From assembly GCF_002960445.1 (NCBI RefSeq), contig NZ_POJD01000142.1, positions 248,001-312,000 of the forward strand: DNA of 64,000 nucleotides, written 5' to 3'. The DNA comes from Streptococcus suis. Lineage in GTDB: Bacteria; Bacillota; Bacilli; Lactobacillales; Streptococcaceae. Both the position numbers and the translations under genes were made by a program. Positions 24,272 to 35,197 of the stretch are shown in pieces. A model generated the notes under the pieces. The model saw nothing but the letters and a program-made list of their open reading frames with translations. It was not told the DNA's origin and made no database searches. Numbering within the stretch: the first letter of the stretch is position 1; each line of letters starts with the position of its first letter.

Positions 24272-24917
24272 CACTATTTCCGACACCGTCATTCAGCTTC
24301 CTATGTGCAGGATCGAATAAGGCCTGGGCCTCCTGAATGTCGTTACGGATTTTTCGCATCTCCTCATCTAATTCATAGGCAATCTTTGCTGTCACTTCCA
24401 AGCGTTTCTTGATTTCTTCAGGAAAATTTCCTTTGTACTTGTAATTTAGGGAATGCTCAATGGTCGCCCAGAAGTTCATAGAAAGAGTACGGATTTGGAT
24501 TTCTGCAAGAACCGTTTCATTGCCATTTATGGTGTCCACGGGGTATGAAATAACTACATGATAGGACCGGTAGCCAGAAGCCTTTCGGTAGTTAATATAA
24601 TCCCTTTCGTGGACAATTTGCATATCCTTGCGCTTGCGTAAAATCGCCAAGACTTCCTCAATATCATCCACAAATTGAACCATAATTCGAAGCCCAGCAA
24701 TATCCTGCATATCTTGAGCAAGATTTTCTAACTTAATCTGTCGTAGGGCCATCTTTTCCTTAATGGATTCAATAGGCTTTACCCGACCAGTCACGAACTC
24801 TATAGGAGAGTGCCGATTGGCTTTCCGGTACTGCTTGCGAATACCACGCAGTTTGATCTTCAACTCACCTACTGTCTGGATATAGGGGTCTAAAAATTCT
24901 TCCCAGTTAAAGTCCAT
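24246..24917 (-). CDS. relQ: Small alarmone synthetase RelQ
   Basis: This 223-residue single-domain (p)ppGpp synthetase has no hydrolase, TGS or ACT domain. Motifs are [26 protein letters not shown] and [11 protein letters not shown], then [24 protein letters not shown] cut here as EIQIRT and EHSLNYKYK. It makes ppGpp under envelope or growth stress and forms tetramers in relatives. The ribosome site gaaagggg precedes the ATG; a TG-extended TATAAT lies at 24981-24976 in the divergent gap. Confidence 0.93.
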   Translation of the reverse strand: MDFNWEEFLDPYIQTVGELKIKLRGIRKQYRKANRHSPIEFVTGRVKPIESIKEKMALRQIKLENLAQDMQDIAGLRIMVQFVDDIEEVLAILRKRKDMQIVHERDYINYRKASGYRSYHVVISYPVDTINGNETVLAEIQIRTLSMNFWATIEHSLNYKYKGNFPEEIKKRLEVTAKIAYELDEEMRKIRNDIQEAQALFDPAHRKLNDGVGNSDDTDEEYR

Positions 24918-25003
24918 ACTGCCCCTTTCTTGTCAAAATTTTTAAATTGTATTAGAATAACACAAAGACTATTCTATTATAACACATTGAAAGGGTTTAC
25001 TGC

Positions 25004-25579
25004 ATGAAAAACCACCTTGAAATTGAGTATAAAACCTTATTAACCAAATCCGAGTACCTACGCCTTCTCTCTGATTTTTCAGACGTAAGCCCTGTTCTTC
25101 AAACCAACCACTATATTGACACTCCTGATTTAGATATGAAGAACCACCGTTTTTCACTCCGTATACGGACTTTTAAAGAAATAGCAGAGCTGACCCTAAA
25201 AATTCCCCAGGAAATTGGCAATCAAGAGTACAATCAAGTTCTAGACATCCAGACTGCTCATCAGTTAATCGAAAACTTCCAACTGCCCGCAGGACACATT
25301 GCCGACATCATCTCAGCCACAGATGTTCCGATTGACAAACTGGCTGTCTGGGGGAGCCTGACTACCAAACGACACGAGAAAGAAACTTCCATTGGTCTTA
25401 TGGCCCTAGATGAAAATGAATATGCCGGGCAAGTGGATTACGAACTGGAAGTTGAAGTAACTGATGCCCACCAAGGAAAAATTCTCTTTGAAGACTTTCT
25501 CAAGAAGAACTCCATCCAATTTAAATATGCCCGTAGTAAGGTTGCACGAACTGCTAGCCATCGAAAATCAGTCCAATAA
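25004..25579 (+). CDS. CYTH domain protein
   Basis: This 191-residue CYTH (thiamine triphosphatase/adenylate cyclase-like) tunnel enzyme has the defining N-terminal ExExK motif in HLEIEYKTLL. Alternating charged strands follow, such as RFSLRIRTFKEIAELTLK and YELEVEVTD. Members hydrolyse triphosphates such as inorganic triphosphate or thiamine triphosphate with metal ions; the substrate here is unproven. It is divergent from relQ, a conserved streptococcal arrangement. Its stop lies inside the terminator at 25564-25590. Confidence 0.85.
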   Translation: MKNHLEIEYKTLLTKSEYLRLLSDFSDVSPVLQTNHYIDTPDLDMKNHRFSLRIRTFKEIAELTLKIPQEIGNQEYNQVLDIQTAHQLIENFQLPAGHIADIISATDVPIDKLAVWGSLTTKRHEKETSIGLMALDENEYAGQVDYELEVEVTDAHQGKILFEDFLKKNSIQFKYARSKVARTASHRKSVQ

Positions 25580-25590
25580 GGCTGATTTTT
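25564..25590 (+). terminator. Terminator of the CYTH gene
   Basis: AAAATCAG (25564-25571) pairs with CTGATTTT (25582-25589) and is followed by more T. The hairpin includes the stop codon. Confidence 0.7.
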
Positions 25591-25620
25591 TTACTTGAAT
25601 ACTGAAAAAATTTCTTTTTT

Positions 25621-25674
25621 TTGATAGAATAGAACCATCTATTGTAAAATTTTCTTTTATGTTTCTCATAAAAG
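25621..25674 (+). promoter_or_regulatory. prs promoter and leader hairpin
   Basis: TTGATA (25621-25626), 18-base spacer, TAAAAT (25645-25650). A perfect hairpin CTTTTATG (25654-25661) / CATAAAAG (25667-25674) follows at the expected start of the message, ahead of the aaaaggag ribosome site. Confidence 0.5.
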
Positions 25675-25702
25675 CTTAGTGTGTAAAAGGAGTTACTTGA
25701 AA

Positions 25703-26680
25703 ATGGGTCAACCACTCGGTGAAAATAACATTAAAATCTTCTCACTCAATAGCAATCGTGCCATCGCTGAAAAAATTGCCGCATCAGCTGGTCTTCCACT
25801 AGGAAAATTATCCTCACGCCAATTCTCAGACGGTGAAATCCAAATCAACATTGAAGAATCTGTCCGCGGTGTAGATGTTTATATCATCCAATCTACTAGC
25901 TACCCAGTCAACAACCACTTGTGGGAATTGCTGATTATGATTGATGCCTGCAAACGTGCAAGTGCAAACACTATTACTGCTGTTATGCCTTATTTTGGCT
26001 ATGCTCGTCAGGACCGTACCGCATCTCCACGCGAACCAATCACTGCTAAACTTGTTGCCAATATGTTGGTCAAAGCAGGTGTTGACCGTGTCCTAACACT
26101 CGATTTACACGCTTCTCAAATTCAAGGTTTCTTTGATATTCCAGTTGATAATCTTCTTACAGAACCTCTTTTCGCGTCTTATTACATGGAAAAAGGACTC
26201 TGTGGTGAAGACGTTGTCATCGTTAGTCCAAAAAATTCTGGTATCAAACGTGCGCGTAATATCGCGGAATTCTTGAATGCTCCTATTGCTATTATCGACT
26301 ACGCTCAAGATGATTCTGAGCGTTCAGAAGGTTACATCATCGGGGATGTTGCTGGTAAAAAAGCTATCTTGGTTGATGATATCCTAAATACTGGTCGGAC
26401 CTTCTCACAAGCCTCAAAAATCGTTCAAGAGGGCGGAGCTACTGAAATTTACGCTGTTGCCAGCCATGGTCTGTTCGCGGGTAGTGCGGCGGAACTTCTG
26501 GACGCTTCTCCAATCAAAGAAATCCTTGTAACCGATTCAGTCGCAAGTAAGGAACAAGAGCCTAAAAATATCGCCTTCATCACTGCTAGTGACTTGATTG
26601 CTGATGCCATCCATCGTATTCAAGAACACCAACCACTTAGCCCACTCTTTAAGTTTACAAATCCTGAAAAAAATAACTAG
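25703..26680 (+). CDS. prs: Ribose-phosphate pyrophosphokinase
   Basis: This 325-residue PRPP synthetase transfers pyrophosphate from ATP to ribose-5-phosphate, feeding purine, pyrimidine, NAD, His and Trp synthesis. Motifs: [19 protein letters not shown] near the N-terminus, flexible loop [22 protein letters not shown] and the PRPP loop [17 protein letters not shown] 25703 is chosen because aaaaggag lies 10 bases upstream. It is followed after 11 bases by nifS-type gene, as in pneumococcus. Confidence 0.94.
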   Translation: MGQPLGENNIKIFSLNSNRAIAEKIAASAGLPLGKLSSRQFSDGEIQINIEESVRGVDVYIIQSTSYPVNNHLWELLIMIDACKRASANTITAVMPYFGYARQDRTASPREPITAKLVANMLVKAGVDRVLTLDLHASQIQGFFDIPVDNLLTEPLFASYYMEKGLCGEDVVIVSPKNSGIKRARNIAEFLNAPIAIIDYAQDDSERSEGYIIGDVAGKKAILVDDILNTGRTFSQASKIVQEGGATEIYAVASHGLFAGSAAELLDASPIKEILVTDSVASKEQEPKNIAFITASDLIADAIHRIQEHQPLSPLFKFTNPEKNN

Positions 26681-26691
26681 GAGTACCTTAT

Positions 26692-27807
26692 TTGATTTAT
26701 TTAGATAATGCAGCCACCACTGCCCTATCTCCCACTGCTCTCCAACGGATGTTGGAAGTAGCGCAAGAAACCTATGGCAACCCTTCCAGTATTCACCAGG
26801 CTGGTCGCAAAGCCAACCAAATTTTACGCCAAGCCAGACAGGATATCGCCCAAGTTCTCGATGTCCCAGCAGATCATATCATTTTTACAGCTGGAGGGTC
26901 TGAGGCTGATAATTTGGCTATTCAGGGCTATGCCCTTGCCAATCAAGCCAAAGGCAAGCACCTGATTACTACTGCTATCGAGCACCATGCAGTTCTTCAT
27001 ACCATGCAGTATCTTGAGGAGCGTTTTGGATTTGAAGTAACCTATATTCAGCCGATCAATCATGTCATCACTGCCCAGCAAATCCAAGAAGCCCTACGCC
27101 CAGATACCATCTTGGTTAGCACCATGTTTGCCAACAATGAAACTGGTCAACTGCTTCCCATTAAAGAAATTGGTCAACTATTGGCCGACCATCAGGCAGT
27201 CTTCCATGTAGATGCTGTGCAGGCAATCGGAAAAATGGATGTGAAGCCCGCTGACTATGGGATTGATTTTCTAGCTGCTTCTGCCCATAAATTCCACGGA
27301 CCAAAGGGAGTTGGTTTTCTATATAGTCGCTTGCAAGGATTTGACGCACTTATTCATGGAGGTAAGCAAGAGCGACAACACCGAGCAGGCACAGAGAACC
27401 TACCAGGAATAGCTGCCATGGCACTTGCCCTCAAGGAACAAATCCAGTTACTTGAGCTACATACAGCCCATATCGAAAGTTTGAAAGAACATCTCATTTC
27501 CGGACTAGATGGGGCTACATTTTATATCAATCAAGCTGGTTCCCATCTCCCTCATGTCATCAACATAGGTTTCCCAGACAAGCTCAATGAGCAAGTTCTG
27601 ATGAGATTAGACCTGGCTGGAATTGCAGTTTCAAGTGGGTCAGCTTGTACTGCTGGCGTTGTTCAGAACAGTCATGTACTTGAAGCCATGTACGGAACAA
27701 ATTCCCATCGGCTAAAAGAATCCATCCGTATCAGCCTATCTGAAACAAATACTCTAGAAGAGATTGATATTCTTCTTACAGAATTACAAAAAATCATTGG
27801 AGGATAA
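26692..27807 (+). CDS. Cysteine desulfurase (NifS/IscS-like)
   Basis: This 371-residue class V aminotransferase strips sulfur from cysteine for thio-cofactors or tRNA thiolation. Visible motifs: LDNAATTALSP at the start, the PLP Lys in AASAHKFHGPKGVGF and the active-site Cys in SSGSACTAG. The start is TTG 26692, with taggag 10 bases upstream, and the first residues MIYLDNAATT match the family start, so the unusual codon is probably real. A DUF1831 gene follows directly, as in other streptococci. Confidence 0.9.
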   Translation: MIYLDNAATTALSPTALQRMLEVAQETYGNPSSIHQAGRKANQILRQARQDIAQVLDVPADHIIFTAGGSEADNLAIQGYALANQAKGKHLITTAIEHHAVLHTMQYLEERFGFEVTYIQPINHVITAQQIQEALRPDTILVSTMFANNETGQLLPIKEIGQLLADHQAVFHVDAVQAIGKMDVKPADYGIDFLAASAHKFHGPKGVGFLYSRLQGFDALIHGGKQERQHRAGTENLPGIAAMALALKEQIQLLELHTAHIESLKEHLISGLDGATFYINQAGSHLPHVINIGFPDKLNEQVLMRLDLAGIAVSSGSACTAGVVQNSHVLEAMYGTNSHRLKESIRISLSETNTLEEIDILLTELQKIIGG

Positions 27808-27808
27808 A

Positions 27809-28153
27809 ATGGCCTTTCAACAATCAGTTAACCTAAAAGATTGCGCATTTACCTATCACATTAGCTCTAACATCAAAAAATACACCCTGAGAGATACCAC
27901 TTTTGAACAAACAAAAGCAGGGCACTACCAACTCACGCGCCTCTTGGAAGAAGTTCCTAACTCAAATCAGGGTTTTCTTTTAAAGATTATTGTCAATAAA
28001 GAGTTGAACGGTTTTAAAATCAACATCACAGACAAATCTGGCTTGCACTTGGTCAATATCTTTAAAGAAAATGGAAACAAGGTCATCCAGGAAAAATTCT
28101 ACTTCTTGATGGATAGCTTAGTCGACCGTGACCTATTTACCAAGGAAGGTTAA
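27809..28153 (+). CDS. DUF1831 family protein
   Basis: This 114-residue cytosolic protein (MAFQQSVNLKDCAFTYHIS) fits DUF1831, a family of lactic acid bacteria found next to cysteine desulfurases. It has no catalytic motif. It starts one base after the desulfurase stop behind ttggagg, so it is translationally linked and may assist sulfur transfer, though this is inference. Confidence 0.75.
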   Translation: MAFQQSVNLKDCAFTYHISSNIKKYTLRDTTFEQTKAGHYQLTRLLEEVPNSNQGFLLKIIVNKELNGFKINITDKSGLHLVNIFKENGNKVIQEKFYFLMDSLVDRDLFTKEG

Positions 28154-28155
28154 GC

Positions 28156-28359
28156 ATGATTATTGTTCACTATCAAGATGCTTACAAAATAGATAGAAAA
28201 CAGGAGTTTGACAATCTGGATGCAGCCAAACTGGCCTTCTCAGGTTGCCTCACTCTTCCTGATTACTATCCTGTAACCAAACTAACACGAGATGGTCACC
28301 AGTTAGATTATAAAGGAACCATTGGTGACCTCTACCGCTACTTTCAAACACTAGACTAG
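28156..28359 (+). CDS. DUF4649 family protein
   Basis: This 67-residue protein (MIIVHYQDAYKIDRKQEFD) belongs to a small streptococcal family, DUF4649, of unknown function. It follows the DUF1831 gene by two bases with aaggaaggt as ribosome site. The operon ends just after it at a hairpin that overlaps the stop codon (28354-28379). Confidence 0.7.
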   Translation: MIIVHYQDAYKIDRKQEFDNLDAAKLAFSGCLTLPDYYPVTKLTRDGHQLDYKGTIGDLYRYFQTLD

Positions 28360-28384
28360 GCAAGATTTCATGCTTAGTCTTTTT
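28354..28384 (+). terminator. Terminator of the prs-nifS-like operon
   Basis: GACTAGGCA (28354-28362) pairs with TGCTTAGTC (28371-28379) with one G-T pair, then TTTTT. Confidence 0.65.
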
Positions 28385-28539
28385 CAATCCAATCTGTTGA
28401 TTTTTTCACAATCTTGGACTAGAATAGAAGAAAGAATTGAAAATGAATGAAAAATTGGTAGGCCTATACTCAAGTAAAATAAGCATTAGACCAGTCAGCT
28501 AGTATAGTATTGTCGCCAACCATATTTAAGGAGGTCATT

Positions 28540-29181
28540 GTGAAAAACGAAAAAAAAGCAGATATCCCGCGCGCAACTGCCAAGCGCCTTTCGCTCTACT
28601 ATCGTATCTTTAAACGCTTTTATGCTGGAAATATTGAAAAAGCTAGCTCTAAGGAAATCGCTGAAGCAATCGGTATCGACTCCGCAACCGTGCGCCGTGA
28701 CTTCTCCTACTTCGGTGAACTAGGTCGTCGTGGCTTTGGCTACAATGTAAAAGAATTGATGGATTTCTTTGCGGAAATTCTCAATGACAATTCGATTACA
28801 AATGTTATGCTTGTCGGTGTCGGAAATATGGGCCGTGCCCTACTCCACTACCGCTTCCATGAGCGCAATAAAATGAAAATTGTCATGGCCTTTGAAGCGG
28901 ATGACAATCCAGCGGTTGGAACCGTTGATGAAAATATTCCCATCCATGCTATTTCTGAAATCAAGGAACGTATTTTGGAAGCAGGTGCCCAAACAGCTAT
29001 TCTGACTGTCCCAAGTATCAAGGCTCAAGAGGTAACCGATATATTAGTAGAAGCTGGTGTCAAAGGCATTCTCAGTTTCTCTCCGGTCAATTTATCGGTT
29101 CCCAAAGATGTAGTCGTTCAGTATGTTGACCTGACCAGCGAGTTGCAAACCCTTCTCTATTTCATGCGCAAGGGTGAATAA
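28540..29181 (+). CDS. rex: Redox-sensing transcriptional repressor Rex
   Basis: This 213-residue Rex has a winged helix ([19 protein letters not shown], about 41-59, then [12 protein letters not shown]) and a Rossmann domain with [11 protein letters not shown]. It senses the NADH/NAD ratio and represses fermentation genes when NAD is high. The start is GTG 28540, six bases after aaggagg; the product then begins [17 protein letters not shown], as in relatives. An upstream in-frame start has no ribosome site. Likely targets in this window include ldh and adh, but no clear Rex box was found at either. Confidence 0.92.
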   Translation: MKNEKKADIPRATAKRLSLYYRIFKRFYAGNIEKASSKEIAEAIGIDSATVRRDFSYFGELGRRGFGYNVKELMDFFAEILNDNSITNVMLVGVGNMGRALLHYRFHERNKMKIVMAFEADDNPAVGTVDENIPIHAISEIKERILEAGAQTAILTVPSIKAQEVTDILVEAGVKGILSFSPVNLSVPKDVVVQYVDLTSELQTLLYFMRKGE

Positions 29182-29186
29182 TGAAC

Positions 29187-29218
29187 AGAGGAACCGAATT
29201 CCCGGCTCCTCTCTTTTT
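29187..29218. terminator. Terminator between rex and radC (convergent)
   Basis: AGAGGA (29187-29192) and TCCTCT (29207-29212) close a larger stem with CCG/CGG inside, followed by CTTTTTAT. Confidence 0.65.
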
Positions 29219-29223
29219 ATCCT

Positions 29224-29904
29224 CTAAAATAGCTCACTTTCTTCCCTAAAAGAATAATAATCCTTATTGCCTACAATCAAATGATCCAACAAGACCAGTC
29301 CTAGTGTTTCGCAGGACTTTTTTAAATTCTCGGTAAACAATAAATCGTTCCTACTTGGCTCAACGGATCCCGATGGATGATTATGAACAATGATAATGGA
29401 TGTTGCCATGCATTTTACCGCATAATGTAGGATTTCTCTTGGCTCAGCAATACTCCGGTTGACACTTCCTATAAAAATAGTCTTTTGACTGATAATCTGG
29501 TTTTGTGTATTTAGATAAAGAGCAACCAAGTGTTCTTGCTTTTTATCTCCAAGTTCTTGGATCATCTTCCTTCCCAATTTCTCACTGCCTAAAATACGTT
29601 CATTCAAGAGTAATTCTGACTGGTTAATCCGTTTTCCTAGCTCAATCATGGCCTTGATTTCAATTGCTTTAACACGACCGATGCCCGTCAAGCTCTGCAA
29701 TTCTTCAATAGACAGCTCCCTTAGGGCAGCCAAACTTTCCAAGCGATTGAGTAGATTATTGGACAAGATAGAAACAGGCTCATTTTTGGTTCCAGTTCGG
29801 ATGAAAATAGCCAATAATTCCTGATTGCTCAATCTTTCTGCCCCAACTTCTAACAATCTTTCACGTGGCAAAAGTGCCTCTTCCTTAAAATCAATTTGGT
29901 ACAT
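29224..29904 (-). CDS. radC: RadC family JAMM-domain protein
   Basis: This 226-residue RadC has a UPF0758 helix-hairpin-helix ([15 protein letters not shown]) followed by a JAB1/MPN/Mov34 metalloprotease-like domain with [17 protein letters not shown]. The His, Ser and Asp are the metal ligands. The name comes from an old DNA repair link; the true role is uncertain. The start at 29904 follows tgaggagg; the longer frame is not needed. Confidence 0.9.
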   Translation of the reverse strand: MYQIDFKEEALLPRERLLEVGAERLSNQELLAIFIRTGTKNEPVSILSNNLLNRLESLAALRELSIEELQSLTGIGRVKAIEIKAMIELGKRINQSELLLNERILGSEKLGRKMIQELGDKKQEHLVALYLNTQNQIISQKTIFIGSVNRSIAEPREILHYAVKCMATSIIIVHNHPSGSVEPSRNDLLFTENLKKSCETLGLVLLDHLIVGNKDYYSFREESELF

Positions 29905-29954
29905 AAAATCCTCCTCACTTATTTTATTCGTAAACAAGCAAGAAAATGAAAAAA

Positions 29955-29974
29955 GACTGAGAAAATTCTCAGTC
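29955..29974. terminator. Terminator of gyrA-srtA
   Basis: GACTGAGAA (29955-29963) / TTCTCAGTC (29966-29974), followed on the minus strand by a T-run. It lies just past the srtA stop codon. Confidence 0.7.
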
Positions 29975-29981
29975 CTAAACC

Positions 29982-30731
29982 TTACTGACCATAATCATAT
30001 TGATTATATGATTTATTAAATGAATCAAGTATATCTTGTGAGGTTTCAGTATAAGGCGTTGTTGATTCTAGCACACCTTTTACGATAATCCGTGCAGTCG
30101 CATCATAGTCTGTACAAGTTACCAATGTTACTTCTGTACGTCCTTCTACATCATCAATGACATAGACACTCTCAGGTGTAACTGTCTGCACACTGTCAAT
30201 CACATAAGTATAGACATTGGTCTTGTCAGTGATATAGATTTTCATACCATTCTGGGCCCTATCCAATGGAGAGAAGAGAACATCCGCCGCACCGGCTACA
30301 CCAAAAATGTGGTGACTAGCCAAAGCATAATTCCCTTTCCCCATTTCCTGGGTTTCCTTCATGGTTCCAGCACCGTACATTAGAGATGTGTTCCCCACAC
30401 CTTTGAAAATAGGTAAATTGATTCCAAGTTCTGGGATTGAAATACCACCAATTACTGGTAAACGTTGGGCTTCCCACTGGGCAGCCAATATAGCTTCGGT
30501 CGAAATGGCCTGCACCTGTTCAAAATCAAAAGTTGTTTCTGCCTCTTTGTTCTTTTCGATGTCTTCAGCAGTCACTTTTGAAATCTGATATTTATTGGTA
30601 TTCCATCCAATTATAAAATTACGGATAGAGGTGTTAAAGATGAGAGCTAGAGAAATCAAGACCAGCAGCAAAGCTAGAAGATTACGCCAAATCCCACTTT
30701 TTCCTTTTTTACTTTTAGCACGTTTTGACAT
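29982..30731 (-). CDS. srtA: Sortase A (class A housekeeping sortase)
   Basis: This 249-residue membrane-anchored transpeptidase cleaves LPXTG surface proteins and links them to the cell wall. It has a cytoplasmic basic N-terminus, a transmembrane helix (about 16-38), and a catalytic domain with His in ASHHIFG, Cys in TLVTCTDYD and Arg in TARIIVKG. It lies 6 bases after gyrA, the conserved streptococcal gyrA-srtA pairing, with its ribosome site inside gyrA. Confidence 0.94.
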   Translation of the reverse strand: MSKRAKSKKGKSGIWRNLLALLLVLISLALIFNTSIRNFIIGWNTNKYQISKVTAEDIEKNKEAETTFDFEQVQAISTEAILAAQWEAQRLPVIGGISIPELGINLPIFKGVGNTSLMYGAGTMKETQEMGKGNYALASHHIFGVAGAADVLFSPLDRAQNGMKIYITDKTNVYTYVIDSVQTVTPESVYVIDDVEGRTEVTLVTCTDYDATARIIVKGVLESTTPYTETSQDILDSFNKSYNQYDYGQ

Positions 30732-30737
30732 AGAATT

Positions 30738-33188
30738 CTACTCCTGCTCTTCTTCATTCTTGACATCTGCAGCATCAACGAGTGCAAATGTCATAATTTT
30801 TGCCTCATCGTTTAGACGCATGACCTTGACACCCATGGTTGAACGACCAGTTTGGGAAATATTGGCAACACTTGTACGAATAATCACACCTGTATCGGTA
30901 ATGACCATAATGTCCTCATCACCAGATACCGTTGTCAAACCAGCCAGAGATCCATTTTTCTCAGCAACTTTGAGGGTCTTAATCCCCTTACCACCACGGC
31001 CTTTGGTAGGATATTCGCTGGCTGGTGTTCGCTTACCAAAACCTTTTTCTGTCAAGACAAGGACTTCTTGATCATCTGAAATCATGGTCGCACCAACCAA
31101 CTGATCTCCCTCACGTAAATTGATACCACGAACACCCGTTGCAGTACGCCCCATATTTCGAACATCTGTTTCTGTAAAGCGAACAGAGTAACCAAATTTG
31201 GTTCCCATGATAATATCCGCCTGACCATTTGTCAAGAAGACGTTAATTAATTCATCATCTTCTTTCAAGTTCAAGGCCTTAAGACCACTTTGACGGATAT
31301 TGGCAAATTCTGAAACACTGGTCCGTTTGACAACACCTTGACGGGTTGCGAAGAAGAGATAACTATCTGCTTCCTGGTCCTTGGTCACGTTGATGATAGT
31401 CTGGATTGCTTCATTTTCTTCCAACTTGAGCAAGTTGACAACTGGCAATCCTTTAGCCGTACGACCATACTCAGGGATTTCATACCCCTTCAAACGATAA
31501 ACACGACCTTTATTGGTAAAGAACAAGAGGCGGTCATGTGTGCTAGTCGAAACCAACTCACGCACAAAATCATCATCCTTAACCCCAGTACCTTGGACTC
31601 CACGTCCTCCACGCTTCTGAGCTTGGAATTCATCCTGAGCCAAACGTTTTATGTATCCTTGATTTGACAAGGTAATCAAGACATCTGTTTCCTCAATCAA
31701 GTCCTCATCTTCAAGAGAAAGAACTTCTCCGACCATCAATTCTGTACGACGTGGGTCAGCGTACTTGCGCTTAACCTCATCCAATTCTTCCTTGATAATC
31801 GTGACAACACGCTCAGGTTTAGCCAAAATATCAGCCAAATCAGCAATCAAGGCAATCAGCTCATCATATTCAGACTGAATCTTGTCACGTTCCAAGCCTG
31901 TCAAACGACGCAAACGCATATCAAGAATAGCCTGACTCTGACGTTCAGAAAGCTCAAATTTCTCCATCAACTCAGCCTGGGCAATAGCGTCGGTTTCTGA
32001 ATTACGGATAATGCGAATGACCTCATCAATGTGGTCAAGGGCAATCAGCAAGCCTGCCAAGATATGAGCACGCGCTTCTGCTTTTTCCTTATCGAATTGC
32101 GTGCGACGAGTGACTACTTCCTTCTGGTGTTCAATATAAGATTCTAAAATTTGGCGGACAGAAAGAATTTTCGGCACCCCGTTTTGGATGGCCAACATAT
32201 TAAAACTAAAGTTGGTCTGCAACTGGGTTTGCTTGAAGAGATTGTTCAAAATAACATTGGCAGAAGCATCGCGGCGAACTTCGATGACAAAACGCACACC
32301 CTCGCGGTTGGATTCATCACGAACAGCTGTAATCCCATCGATACGCTTCTCTTGCACCAATTTGACAATGTGCTCTTGAACCTTAGACTTGTTAACCATG
32401 TATGGAAACTCAGTAACGACAATACGCTCACGGCCGTTTCCATACTCTTCAATCTCCGTACGAGAACGAAGGGTAATAGAGCCATTACCTGTCTCATAGG
32501 CACGGTGGATACCTGATTTCCCCATGACCAAGGCACCAGTTGGAAAGTCTGGCCCAGGAAGGACTTCCATGATTTCCCGAGTTGTTACCTCTGGATTGTC
32601 CATGACCAGCTTCACAGCTTCGATGGTTTCGCCCAAGTTATGTGGCGGAATGTTGGTCGCCATACCAACGGCAATACCAGTCGTACCATTAACCAAAAGA
32701 TTAGGGAAGCGAGCCGGTAGAACTTCTGGCTCACGCTCACTAGCATCATAGTTGTCCGCATAGTTTACCGTGTTCTTGTTAATATCACGGAGCATTTCCA
32801 GAGCAATCTTGCTCATACGGGCCTCTGTATAACGCTGGGCAGCAGCTCCATCACCATCCATAGAACCGAAGTTTCCGTGGCCATCAACTAGCATATGGCG
32901 ATAGCTCCACCACTGCGCCATACGAACCATGGCGTCATAAATGGCCTTATCCCCGTGCGGATGGTATTTACCCATAACATCCCCTGTGATACGGGCAGAT
33001 TTCTTATGGGGTTTATCTGGTGTAATCCCTAACTCATTCATTCCGTACAAAATACGGCGATGAACAGGCTTGAGACCATCACGCACATCTGGCAAAGCAC
33101 GTGAAACGATAACACTCATCGCATAGTCGATGAAGGAAGATTTCATCTCATTGGTCAGGTTTACCGTTACTAAGTTTTTATCTTGCAT
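30738..33188 (-). CDS. gyrA: DNA gyrase subunit A
   Basis: This 816-residue gyrase A breaks and rejoins DNA with GyrB to add negative supercoils. The active Tyr is in [11 protein letters not shown] (about 118), the GyrA box is [10 protein letters not shown], and six beta-propeller blades form the C-terminus. The quinolone-determining loop reads [16 protein letters not shown]; Lys81 replaces the Ser found in susceptible pneumococcal GyrA, and 82 and 85 are Ala and Asp. Ser81 changes are an established cause of fluoroquinolone resistance in streptococci, including S. suis. A TG-extended TATAAT lies about 40 bases upstream. Confidence 0.96.
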   Translation of the reverse strand: MQDKNLVTVNLTNEMKSSFIDYAMSVIVSRALPDVRDGLKPVHRRILYGMNELGITPDKPHKKSARITGDVMGKYHPHGDKAIYDAMVRMAQWWSYRHMLVDGHGNFGSMDGDGAAAQRYTEARMSKIALEMLRDINKNTVNYADNYDASEREPEVLPARFPNLLVNGTTGIAVGMATNIPPHNLGETIEAVKLVMDNPEVTTREIMEVLPGPDFPTGALVMGKSGIHRAYETGNGSITLRSRTEIEEYGNGRERIVVTEFPYMVNKSKVQEHIVKLVQEKRIDGITAVRDESNREGVRFVIEVRRDASANVILNNLFKQTQLQTNFSFNMLAIQNGVPKILSVRQILESYIEHQKEVVTRRTQFDKEKAEARAHILAGLLIALDHIDEVIRIIRNSETDAIAQAELMEKFELSERQSQAILDMRLRRLTGLERDKIQSEYDELIALIADLADILAKPERVVTIIKEELDEVKRKYADPRRTELMVGEVLSLEDEDLIEETDVLITLSNQGYIKRLAQDEFQAQKRGGRGVQGTGVKDDDFVRELVSTSTHDRLLFFTNKGRVYRLKGYEIPEYGRTAKGLPVVNLLKLEENEAIQTIINVTKDQEADSYLFFATRQGVVKRTSVSEFANIRQSGLKALNLKEDDELINVFLTNGQADIIMGTKFGYSVRFTETDVRNMGRTATGVRGINLREGDQLVGATMISDDQEVLVLTEKGFGKRTPASEYPTKGRGGKGIKTLKVAEKNGSLAGLTTVSGDEDIMVITDTGVIIRTSVANISQTGRSTMGVKVMRLNDEAKIMTFALVDAADVKNEEEQE

Positions 33189-33265
33189 CTTATGCCTCTT
33201 TCAACAGTCATTGTGCCTCTATTATACCATATTTTACGACAAAACTCTTTATTGAAAACTATCAT

Positions 33266-34359
<1,094 letters not shown>

Positions 34360-34368
34360 GATATATAG

Positions 34369-34398
34369 AAAAGGTGAACCCATTGCGGTCCACCTTTT
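34369..34398. terminator. Bidirectional terminator between ldh and DHFR-like gene
   Basis: AAAAGGTGAACC (34369-34380) pairs with GGTCCACCTTTT (34387-34398) apart from one mismatch; T-runs on both strands. Confidence 0.7.
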
Positions 34399-34932
34399 TT
34401 AATTCCGAACGTCATAACGCAACATAGCAATGCCATCTGTAACTGTAGTTTCTACCAAGGTCAACTTCTGCTCATCTGAAAGCTTATCAAAAAGAGAAAT
34501 CCCTTCTCCTAAGATTGTTGGAATAATACCAATAATGAAATGGTCAATCAACTTGGCTTCCAAACAAGTCTGTACCAACCCTGCACCACCAAAAAGCCAA
34601 ATGTCACCACCTTCTTCAGCTCGCAGTCGCTCAATTTCTGCAACAATGTCCTGCACAAATCGAACATTTTCATAATCCGTCTGTTCAGCACGGCTGGCAA
34701 TGATAAACTCTTTAGCCTGATATCCCTCAATCATCTCCAAGGGGCAATCCTCTAACGATTTTCGCCCCATGATGACTGTATCACAGCTACTGAAAAATGC
34801 GGGATTATCGAATTGCAAGGTCGTGTCATATTTATCTGTACCATGCCCCTCTATCCAATCATAACTCCCGTCTGTTCGAGCGATATAACCGTCTAAACTC
34901 ATTGCAATATTCAAAACTAGGCGTCTAGCCAT
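34399..34932 (-). CDS. Dihydrofolate reductase/RibD C-terminal domain family protein
   Basis: This 177-residue protein has the DHFR-like NADPH fold: LNIAMSLDGYIARTDGSYDW at the start, VIMGRKSLE (about 58-66) and GGDIWLFGGAGL (about 111-122). It resembles RibD C-terminal reductases but lacks the deaminase half, so it is one of the stand-alone YwjB/YyaP-like proteins with unknown substrate. ATG 34932 follows tgaggagg. It is a single gene convergent with ldh. Confidence 0.8.
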   Translation of the reverse strand: MARRLVLNIAMSLDGYIARTDGSYDWIEGHGTDKYDTTLQFDNPAFFSSCDTVIMGRKSLEDCPLEMIEGYQAKEFIIASRAEQTDYENVRFVQDIVAEIERLRAEEGGDIWLFGGAGLVQTCLEAKLIDHFIIGIIPTILGEGISLFDKLSDEQKLTLVETTVTDGIAMLRYDVRN

Positions 34933-35056
34933 AACTTTCCTCCTCACATATTCTCGAGTAACCAAGTATAACATAAAAATCTATATTAGGCAGAAGATGG
35001 ATTTTAATTTCGAGCAAAAAGTGTCACCTATGCTGCCAGACTAGTTTGCCTTCTGA

Positions 35057-35195
35057 TTTTCAAGCTCATGATAAAAAGGTCCACTGGACCTTTACTCGCC
35101 TTCGAATTTTCATGCTCGTGAAAAAACAACCCGTCGGGGTTGTTATTCGCTCTCCAGTTTTCAAGCTCATGATAAAAAGGTCCACTGGACCTTTT
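35057..35195. repeat. Three tandem repeat units, each with a terminator hairpin
   Basis: A unit of the form TTTTCAAGCTCATGATAAAAA plus hairpin GGTCC-ACT-GGACC appears at 35057-35093 and again at 35158-35195. A diverged unit (TTTTCATGCTCGTG, hairpin AACAACCC-gtcg-GGGTTGTT) sits between them at 35107-35145. Together they make a triple terminator behind nupC on the minus strand. Confidence 0.65.
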
Positions 35196-35197
35196 TA

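Noticed and set aside
30595-31071. 158-codon open frame on the plus strand
   Set aside because: Antisense to srtA and gyrA, with no start signals.
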